A DNA stretch of 7,115 nt from Gammaproteobacteria bacterium (GTDB taxonomy: Bacteria; Pseudomonadota; Gammaproteobacteria; Eutrophobiales; Eutrophobiaceae): positions 1 to 7,115 of the forward strand of contig JACQHV010000140.1 in the NCBI GenBank assembly GCA_016198885.1, given 5' to 3'. The position numbers and the translations under genes were made by a program. Positions 1-5,465 of this stretch are shown here, one piece after another; the first letter of the stretch is position 1, and every line of letters starts with the position of its first letter. The notes under the pieces are model-generated. The model was not told the DNA's origin. It was given only the letters and a program-made list of their open reading frames with translations, and ran no database searches.

Positions 1-525
1 ATGCTGCCGGGGATGAGCGGAATCGATTATGCTCGCCGCCTGAGAAACGATACCGACACCCAGAATATTCCCATTATAATGCTGACGGCGAAGGGAGATG
101 AGGCGGATAAAATACGCGGTCTTGATACAGGCGCAGATGATTACATCACGAAGCCTTTTTCTACCAAAGAACTTTTGGCGCGCCTGCGCGCTGTATTGCG
201 CCGTTATTCCAATGATGAACAAGAGGGTGTTATTGAGGTTGAAGGTCTGGTGCTTGATACCGAAACCTACAGAGTGACTGCCAAAAACGAAATTATCGAC
301 ATCAGTCCAACGGAATTCAAGCTCCTGCATTTTTTTATAACCCATCCGGAACGGGTTTTCAGCCGCGCGCAGTTACTCGACCATGTTTGGGGACAGAATG
401 TCTATGTTGAAGAGCGTACGGTTGATGTCCATATCAGACGGTTAAGAAAAACACTCGAGCCATTCGGTTTTGATAAATTTATCCAGACCGTACGTAGCGT
501 GGGTTATCGATTTTCTGCACGTTAA
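1..525 (+). CDS. phoB: Phosphate regulon response regulator PhoB (5'-truncated)
   Basis: PhoB is the cytoplasmic OmpR-family transcription factor that, once phosphorylated by PhoR, binds Pho boxes and activates phosphate-starvation genes. The 174 visible residues align with E. coli PhoB from about residue 55, so some 54 residues are missing. The ATG at base 1 is an internal Met of the conserved MLPG segment, not the true start, and the phospho-accepting Asp lies two residues outside the window. Visible receiver landmarks are the conserved switch Thr in MLTAKG (residue 29) and the conserved Lys in ITKPF (residue 51). Residues 76-174 form the winged-helix DNA-binding domain. Its recognition-helix segment VDVHIRRLRK (141-150) matches E. 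coli PhoB as I remember it, which fits the consensus Pho boxes upstream of pstS. Adding the missing part gives about 228 residues, the normal length. phoR follows after 16 bases. Identification is firm; only the upstream part is unseen. Confidence 0.96.
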   Translation: MLPGMSGIDYARRLRNDTDTQNIPIIMLTAKGDEADKIRGLDTGADDYITKPFSTKELLARLRAVLRRYSNDEQEGVIEVEGLVLDTETYRVTAKNEIIDISPTEFKLLHFFITHPERVFSRAQLLDHVWGQNVYVEERTVDVHIRRLRKTLEPFGFDKFIQTVRSVGYRFSAR

Positions 526-541
526 GTATATGAATTGAAAA

Positions 542-1870
542 ATGAGAGAGGACATCTGGCGTTTTACAGGCGTTATTTTTGTCAGCTTGCTGGCGGGGTT
601 GGCCTCGGGCCAGATAGTAATATGTCTATTGGCCGGTATTGTTTTGTTTATGATTTGGCAATATCGGGTTTTGAAACAATTATATGAATGGCTGCAGTAC
701 CGTAATGAAAGTGACCCGCCTGAACATCCGGGTATCATTAATGAAATCTGCAGGGAGATCGAATATCTCAGGATACGTCACAAACAACGCAAAGAAAAAC
801 TTTCCGGATTTTTGAAGCGTTTTCAGGAAGCAACCGCTGCATTACCGGATGCTGTGGTTGTCATGGGGGAAAATGGTGAAATTGAATGGGCGAATGAAAA
901 AGCCGGTGATTACCTGGGCATTCGCTGGCCGCAGGATGGACGCCAGCGCATATTAAATCTAATCCGCCATCCTGAATTAATCACCTATTTAAATCAATTG
1001 GAACTGGAACAACAACATCCTGACAAGGCCTTGCAGATTGACTCCCCGATAAATACTGATCTGAAACTTGAAATTCGTATCTCACCTTATGGCGAGATTC
1101 AGAAATTACTGGTGGCACGTGACGTTACCACAATTCAACGCATACACCAGATGCGTAAAGATTTCATTGCTAATGCCTCACACGAGTTGCGCACACCTCT
1201 CACTGTAATTTCTGGTTATCTGGAGGAATTTGCCGATGATATGGAGGTGTGTCCGGAAACGTGGAAACCACATCTGGAACAGATGCGTAAACAATCGGAA
1301 CGAATGCGGAGATTGATTAATGATCTTTTGCAGCTATCTTCACTGGAAATGATCAAGGAGCATGAGGAAACCGAACCGGTAATGGTGCCTGATCTGTTAA
1401 CCAGTGTTTATCAGGAGGCACAAACCCTGAGCGGCATGATGGAGCATATTTTTTACCTGGATACGGATCCTGAACTTTGGATACGGGGCAGTCAAAGAGA
1501 GCTTTATAGCGCTTTTTCCAATCTGGTTAATAATGCTGTGCAGCATACTTCGGAGCGTGGAATCATACGGATCCACTGGTATGCCGATAAGGAAGGTGCG
1601 CATCTGGAGGTAGCGGATAATGGTGAAGGTATCGCGCCAGAGCATATACCCCGTATCACAGAGCGTTTTTATCGCGTGGACAAAGATCGCTCCCGGGAAA
1701 AAGGCGGGACCGGTCTTGGTCTTGCTATTGTCAAACATGTATTGGCACGACATGGCGGGAGACTGCATATTGACAGCCAGTTAGGCAAAGGCAGTACCTT
1801 TCGCTGTGATTTTCCCGCCAGGATTATTGTGTATAAGTCAAAAAACGCAGGTACCAGCCTGAGCGCTTAA
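542..1870 (+). CDS. phoR: Phosphate regulon sensor histidine kinase PhoR
   Basis: PhoR is the inner-membrane kinase/phosphatase that sets PhoB phosphorylation according to phosphate supply, sensed indirectly through the Pst transporter and PhoU. At 442 residues it is close to the E. coli protein (about 431). Residues 7-40 form a short hydrophobic hairpin with almost no periplasmic loop, typical of PhoR. A basic, charged linker follows, then a PAS-like region at about 95-195. The HisKA domain holds the phospho-accepting His214 in NASHELRTPL. The ATPase core shows an N box (SNLVNNAVQH, from 326), a G1 box (DNGEGI, 359-364), an F box (RFYRVD, 375-380) and a G2 box (GGTGLGL, 388-394), so it looks catalytically intact. 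The start ATG lies 16 bases after the phoB stop and gives the membrane hairpin its usual place at the N terminus. I see no strong Shine-Dalgarno sequence in that gap, so translation may partly depend on phoB. Co-transcription with phoB is inferred from spacing. Confidence 0.96.
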   Translation: MREDIWRFTGVIFVSLLAGLASGQIVICLLAGIVLFMIWQYRVLKQLYEWLQYRNESDPPEHPGIINEICREIEYLRIRHKQRKEKLSGFLKRFQEATAALPDAVVVMGENGEIEWANEKAGDYLGIRWPQDGRQRILNLIRHPELITYLNQLELEQQHPDKALQIDSPINTDLKLEIRISPYGEIQKLLVARDVTTIQRIHQMRKDFIANASHELRTPLTVISGYLEEFADDMEVCPETWKPHLEQMRKQSERMRRLINDLLQLSSLEMIKEHEETEPVMVPDLLTSVYQEAQTLSGMMEHIFYLDTDPELWIRGSQRELYSAFSNLVNNAVQHTSERGIIRIHWYADKEGAHLEVADNGEGIAPEHIPRITERFYRVDKDRSREKGGTGLGLAIVKHVLARHGGRLHIDSQLGKGSTFRCDFPARIIVYKSKNAGTSLSA

Positions 1871-1927
1871 TCCGGGGAAATATCTTCATAATTTTGTTGT
1901 TTAACGCATAGCGCCATGCCTGAAGTA

Positions 1928-1967
1928 CTGTCTTGAAACTGTCATATTGTTTTCATTGATCTGTCAT
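1928..1967 (+). promoter_or_regulatory. Double Pho box (four PhoB half-sites) upstream of pstS
   Basis: Four 7-bp half-sites lie in direct orientation with 4-bp spacers, one start every 11 bp: CTGTCTT (1928-1934), CTGTCAT (1939-1945), TTTTCAT (1950-1956) and CTGTCAT (1961-1967). Against the known E. coli half-site CTGTCAT they match at 6, 7, 5 and 7 of 7 positions. Two half-sites make one Pho box, so this reads as two tandem boxes that would place two PhoB dimers on the same DNA face. E. coli pstS is also known for tandem Pho boxes. Direct binding by the PhoB encoded upstream is an inference, strongly supported by position and sequence. Confidence 0.92.
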
Positions 1968-1977
1968 GTAGGCGCGC

Positions 1978-1983
1978 CATACT
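1978..1983 (+). promoter_or_regulatory. -10 element of the PhoB-dependent pstS promoter
   Basis: CATACT matches the sigma-70 -10 consensus TATAAT at 4 of 6 positions. It begins exactly 10 bp after the last Pho half-site, the spacing known for E. coli PhoB-activated promoters, in which the Pho box replaces the -35 element. Transcription would start near 1990, leaving a leader of about 50 bases before pstS. A TTTAAT at 1994-1999 looks more like a -10 by sequence but lies 26 bp from the Pho box, so I prefer CATACT. The start site itself is not visible. Confidence 0.62.
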
Positions 1984-2031
1984 CTCAGGCATTTTTAATA
2001 AAACAGATTTAAATATTCATAACAGTGGTTT

Positions 2032-2035
2032 GGAG
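2032..2035 (+). promoter_or_regulatory. Shine-Dalgarno sequence of pstS
   Basis: GGAG sits 8 bases before the ATG at 2044, followed by an A-rich spacer. It is the clearest ribosome binding site in the window and fixes the pstS start. The pstC and pstA starts lack anything comparable, consistent with PstS being the most heavily translated product. Confidence 0.85.
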
Positions 2036-2043
2036 AAAAAACT

Positions 2044-3039
2044 ATGATTAAGCAAAGATTGTTAACGGTTTGCCTTTTACTGGCTGCATTGCTGTCAGTA
2101 ACTGCATTCGCCGATGATATGGTCGATCCAACACTGGCCGATTACAGCAAGGCCAGTGGTGTTTCGGGTAATATCAACAGCGTCGGTTCTGATACCCTGG
2201 CCAATCTCATGACCCTCTGGGCCGAGGAATTCAAGCGCCTGTATCCGAATGTGAATATACAAATCCAGGCAGCAGGTTCGTCCACCGCTCCACCCGCCCT
2301 GACCGAAGGGACAGCCAATCTTGGACCCATGAGCCGCGAGATGAAAGCGGAGGAAACAGCTGCATTCGAATCTAAATATGGTTTTAAACCCACAGCAATC
2401 GCCGTTGCGATCGACGCCCTGGCTGTCTATGTGAACAAGGATAACCCGATCAAAGGCCTGACCTTGCCGCAGGTCGATGCCATATTTTCCGCAACACGCA
2501 AATGCGGCTATTCTGACGATATAACAACCTGGGGACAGTTGGGCGTGGCCGGTGAGCTGGCAGGCCAACCAGTCCAGCTTTATGGACGTAACTCGGTCTC
2601 CGGGACCTATGGTTTCTTCAAGGAAAAAGCCCTGTGCAAGGGGGACTTTAAGAATACCGTGAATGAACAGCCGGGTTCCGCATCAGTTGTGCAAAGTGTT
2701 ACCAAATCGTTCAATGGTATTGGCTATTCCGGGATTGGTTACAAGACCTCCGGGGTAAGGCCCGTGCCACTGGCTAAAGATGGCACTGATTTCATTGAAG
2801 CTTCAAATGAAAATGCCACCCTGGGCACATATCCGCTGTCACGGTTTTTATATGTTTACGTCAATAAAGACCCCAACAAACCATTGCCGCCGCTAGAGAC
2901 TGAGTTCCTGAAGATGGTGCTTTCCAAGGTCGGACAGACCGTGGTGGTCAAGGACGGTTACATTCCATTGCCCGCCAAAGTAGCAGGTACAGAGCTCGCC
3001 AAGATTTCAGGAGTCAATGTGGCAACAAGCAGCAAGTGA
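2044..3039 (+). CDS. pstS: Periplasmic phosphate-binding protein PstS
   Basis: PstS captures inorganic phosphate in the periplasm and delivers it to the PstCA channel of the high-affinity ABC importer. The 331-residue protein starts with a classical signal peptide: basic MIKQR, a hydrophobic core at about 6-20, and a likely signal peptidase I cut after AFA at residue 23. There is no lipobox Cys, so the mature protein should be soluble. Phosphate-site motifs of the family are visible: GSDTL (48-52), AAGSST (76-81) and the GRNSVSGTYG loop (181-190). Two cysteines, Cys154 in TRKCG and Cys198 in ALCKGDF, are the only ones in the mature protein and could form a disulfide. The gene follows a double Pho box and a strong Shine-Dalgarno sequence, and is closed by a terminator. 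It therefore probably has its own abundant transcript with limited read-through into pstCA. Length and motifs are normal for the family. Confidence 0.97.
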   Translation: MIKQRLLTVCLLLAALLSVTAFADDMVDPTLADYSKASGVSGNINSVGSDTLANLMTLWAEEFKRLYPNVNIQIQAAGSSTAPPALTEGTANLGPMSREMKAEETAAFESKYGFKPTAIAVAIDALAVYVNKDNPIKGLTLPQVDAIFSATRKCGYSDDITTWGQLGVAGELAGQPVQLYGRNSVSGTYGFFKEKALCKGDFKNTVNEQPGSASVVQSVTKSFNGIGYSGIGYKTSGVRPVPLAKDGTDFIEASNENATLGTYPLSRFLYVYVNKDPNKPLPPLETEFLKMVLSKVGQTVVVKDGYIPLPAKVAGTELAKISGVNVATSSK

Positions 3040-3091
3040 AAATACTCTATCTGACCGTTTTATAACCCATATAACCCTCTGCAACTATTTT

Positions 3092-3118
3092 ATACCCCCC
3101 CTGCGGGGTATTTTTTTG
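3092..3118 (+). terminator. Rho-independent terminator after pstS
   Basis: A perfect 7-bp stem is formed by ATACCCC (3092-3098) and GGGGTAT (3105-3111), with the 6-base loop CCCTGC. The right arm runs into a stretch of seven T (3111-3117). It begins about 50 bases after the pstS stop and points the same way as the gene. The opposite strand has no clear U-tract, so it is probably one-directional. Terminators between pstS and the permease genes are common in pst operons and are thought to let partial read-through supply the less abundant membrane subunits. Confidence 0.87.
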
Positions 3119-3191
3119 TTTAGTAATTAATAAGTTGTCCCGGGCTGGACATTTAACAGTATTGTCATAATTCGACCCTACACTAGTATTC
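3119..3191 (+). promoter_or_regulatory. pstC leader with a single Pho half-site-like sequence
   Basis: This AT-rich gap separates the pstS terminator from pstC. TTGTCAT at 3162-3168 matches the Pho half-site at 6 of 7 positions, but the positions 11 bp to either side match at only about 3 of 7, so it is not a complete Pho box. TTAACA at 3153-3158 resembles a -35 hexamer, yet the nearest -10-like word (TACACT, 3179-3184) is 20 bp away, which is too far. No purine-rich ribosome binding site precedes the pstC ATG. A weak promoter is possible but unproven; read-through from pstS is the simpler explanation for pstC expression. Confidence 0.25.
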
Positions 3192-5465
3192 ATGCCTGAT
3201 ACCCATACCGCTGTTGCCTTACCGCAATTCAATACGCTTACTGCCAGGCGTTACCGGCGCTGGCGGCATTTCAAAGATGACATTACCCGCCACGTGATGG
3301 CGTTTGGCGGGATTGGCGTCATAATTGCGATAGTACTTATCGCCTTTTACCTGTTATATATCGTTCTGCCCATGTTCCGGCCGGCGCAAATAGAGGAGAC
3401 AGCCAGCTATCCTTTACCGGGTGATCTTCATGCAGAGTCGCTTTTTTATGCCATGGAAGAGCAGCATGAGATCGGTTTGCGCATCACAGCAAAGGGTGAA
3501 GCGGTCTTCTTTAATACCCGTGATGGCCTGGCGCAAAAAGTCTTACCACTGCTTTCCGCGACAAAGGCAACGGTAAGCGCCTTTAGCGCAGGCGATCCAA
3601 CGCAACGGATTATCGCGCTGGGATTGACCGACGGGACTGTTCAGGTGGCGCAACATAATTATTCCATAAGCTACCCGAATAATGTGCGGCTTATCACGCC
3701 AGGTATTGCGTATCCGTTTGGTGAAACACCGATCCAGGTAGATGCCAAGGGAAAGGCTATTCAGGGGCTTGGTGTACAGGCCGATGAAGAGCAGATCACA
3801 CTGGTGGCCAGAACGGAAGACGCCCGGTTGATCCTGTTGAATCTTGAAAAGGAAGATTCGAGTTCAGAAAAAATGACTTTTAACTGGGTTGAGAGAGAGA
3901 TCGATCTGGTGAATTCCAATGTAACGCATGTGGTGCTTGATATTGAACAGCGCGAGCTTTATGTAGCAGATGATTCAGGATTCATCAGTTATTTTGATAT
4001 CAGCAAAAAATCCGATCCACGCCTTATTCAACGAGTTAAAGCTGTCCCGGAAGATGTTCAGATTACCAGTCTCGAATTTCTTAGCGGTGGCATTTCGATA
4101 CTTGCCGGAGATACACGGGGTTATATTACACAGTGGTTCCCGGTCAGGGATGAGGAAAATAACTATACACTTGAACACATACGGTCATTTGACGCGCAAA
4201 AAGCACCTATCGTGGGAATTGCACCCGAATATTTCCGCAAAGGATTTATTGCTGTCGATGCCGATGGCAATCTGGGTGTTTATCACGCGACTGCCCACCG
4301 TGCAGTCAAACTTTTGCATATCGATAATGCCAGGTTCAAATTAATCGCAGTTGCGCCGCGCGCCAATGCTGCAATGATTGAAAATGCCGGGCAGCGGATT
4401 CATTTCTGGAAGATTACCAATGAACATCCGGAAATTTCCTGGCAGTCCATCTGGGGTAGTGTCTGGTACGAAAGCCGGGCGCATCCTGAGTTTATCTGGC
4501 AATCTTCCTCGGCGAGCAGTGATTTTGAACCTAAATTCAGCCTGACTCCCCTGGCCTTTGGTACGTTAAAAGCCTCGATTTATGCCATGTTGTTCGCCAT
4601 ACCGCTGGCTATCATGGGTGCCATCTATACTGCCTACTTCATGTCAGTCCATATGCGGGGATTGGTCAAACCAACCATCGAAATTATGGCTGCATTACCT
4701 ACTGTGATACTTGGATTTATCGCCGGTCTCTGGTTTGCCCCGTATGTTGAGCATCATCTGGCCGGAATTCTGCTGCTTCTGGTGCTGATCCCGGCGGCTA
4801 TTCTGGTTGCCTGCTGGCTATGGAGGCAATCGCCCGCATGGATGCAGCAGAAGCTGCCGGAAGGATGGGAGGCGGCGCTGTTAATCCCGGTAATCGTTTT
4901 TGCCATCGCCTGCTCCCTCTGGTTCGGCCAGATTGTGGAATCGAGGTTCTTCGATGGAAACATGCCTCTCTGGCTGGGTCAGGAATTCGGTATTACCTAT
5001 GTTCAACGTAATTCCCTGATTGTCGGTATTGCCATCGGTTTTGCAGTGATCCCGACCATCTTTTCCATCAGCGAAGATGCGATATTCAGTGTGCCGAAAC
5101 ATTTGACCACGGGTTCGCTGGCCCTCGGCGCAACCCCGTGGCAGACCATGATGCGGGTCGTGTTGCTGACGGCAAGTCCAGGCATATTCTCTGCAGTAAT
5201 GATTGGACTTGGTCGCGCTGTTGGGGAGACGATGATCGTGGTGATGGCGACCGGCAATACTGCCATTATGGACATGAGTATTTTTCAGGGCTTCCGGGCG
5301 CTTTCTGCCAACATTGCCGTTGAAATGCCTGAGTCCGAGGTCGGCAGTACACATTACAGAATTCTGTTTCTTGCCGGCCTCGTCCTTTTTGTGGCCACAT
5401 TTGTATTTAATTCTATTGCTGAAATCGTACGGCAACGGCTGCGCACCAAATACAGCAATTTATAA
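3192..5465 (+). CDS. pstC: Phosphate ABC transporter permease PstC, long form
   Basis: PstC is one of the two inner-membrane permeases forming the phosphate channel. At 757 residues it is more than twice the E. coli length (about 319). An arginine-rich cytoplasmic N terminus leads into one membrane helix (36-61). Residues 65-445 form a large beta-rich domain, probably periplasmic, with repeated short segments that suggest a WD40-like propeller. The permease core begins near 450 and shows LPTVILGF (502-509), the ATPase-coupling EAA loop with GSLALGATPW (641-650), and GRAVGETMIVVMATGNT (674-690). Between core helices, about 75 extra residues (520-597) include two additional hydrophobic stretches. 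The end of this long form resembles Pseudomonas-type PstC as I recall it. ATG 3192 is the only reasonable start: an in-frame stop lies at 3168-3170 and no ATG, GTG or TTG comes between. No Shine-Dalgarno sequence is visible. The stop overlaps the pstA start. Confidence 0.94.
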   Translation: MPDTHTAVALPQFNTLTARRYRRWRHFKDDITRHVMAFGGIGVIIAIVLIAFYLLYIVLPMFRPAQIEETASYPLPGDLHAESLFYAMEEQHEIGLRITAKGEAVFFNTRDGLAQKVLPLLSATKATVSAFSAGDPTQRIIALGLTDGTVQVAQHNYSISYPNNVRLITPGIAYPFGETPIQVDAKGKAIQGLGVQADEEQITLVARTEDARLILLNLEKEDSSSEKMTFNWVEREIDLVNSNVTHVVLDIEQRELYVADDSGFISYFDISKKSDPRLIQRVKAVPEDVQITSLEFLSGGISILAGDTRGYITQWFPVRDEENNYTLEHIRSFDAQKAPIVGIAPEYFRKGFIAVDADGNLGVYHATAHRAVKLLHIDNARFKLIAVAPRANAAMIENAGQRIHFWKITNEHPEISWQSIWGSVWYESRAHPEFIWQSSSASSDFEPKFSLTPLAFGTLKASIYAMLFAIPLAIMGAIYTAYFMSVHMRGLVKPTIEIMAALPTVILGFIAGLWFAPYVEHHLAGILLLLVLIPAAILVACWLWRQSPAWMQQKLPEGWEAALLIPVIVFAIACSLWFGQIVESRFFDGNMPLWLGQEFGITYVQRNSLIVGIAIGFAVIPTIFSISEDAIFSVPKHLTTGSLALGATPWQTMMRVVLLTASPGIFSAVMIGLGRAVGETMIVVMATGNTAIMDMSIFQGFRALSANIAVEMPESEVGSTHYRILFLAGLVLFVATFVFNSIAEIVRQRLRTKYSNL

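Noticed and set aside
1..3. ATG at the first base as the start of a complete small regulator
   Set aside because: It matches the internal Met of the conserved MLPG segment of PhoB. The receiver strand and helix before it are needed for a working domain, so this is a window-edge truncation.
1906..1919. Small GCAT/ATGC inverted repeat after phoR as a terminator
   Set aside because: The stem is only 4 bp and no T-run follows, so it does not qualify as a Rho-independent terminator.
2095..2568. Reverse-strand open frame of 157 codons inside pstS
   Set aside because: It is antisense to conserved PstS coding sequence, has an unusual composition and shows no family resemblance.
3135..3141. TTGTCCC as a second Pho half-site upstream of pstC
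   Set aside because: It is 27 bp from TTGTCAT at 3162, which is not a multiple of 11, and it matches the half-site at only 4 to 5 positions.
3297..3299. ATG at PstC codon 36 as an alternative start
   Set aside because: It would remove the Arg-rich N-terminal segment that long PstC proteins carry before the first helix, and no ribosome binding site lies at a suitable distance.
4881..5435. Reverse-strand open frame of 184 codons inside pstC
   Set aside because: The predicted protein is rich in His, Arg and Cys with no recognisable domain, and it lies wholly over the conserved PstC core. It is a shadow of the real gene.
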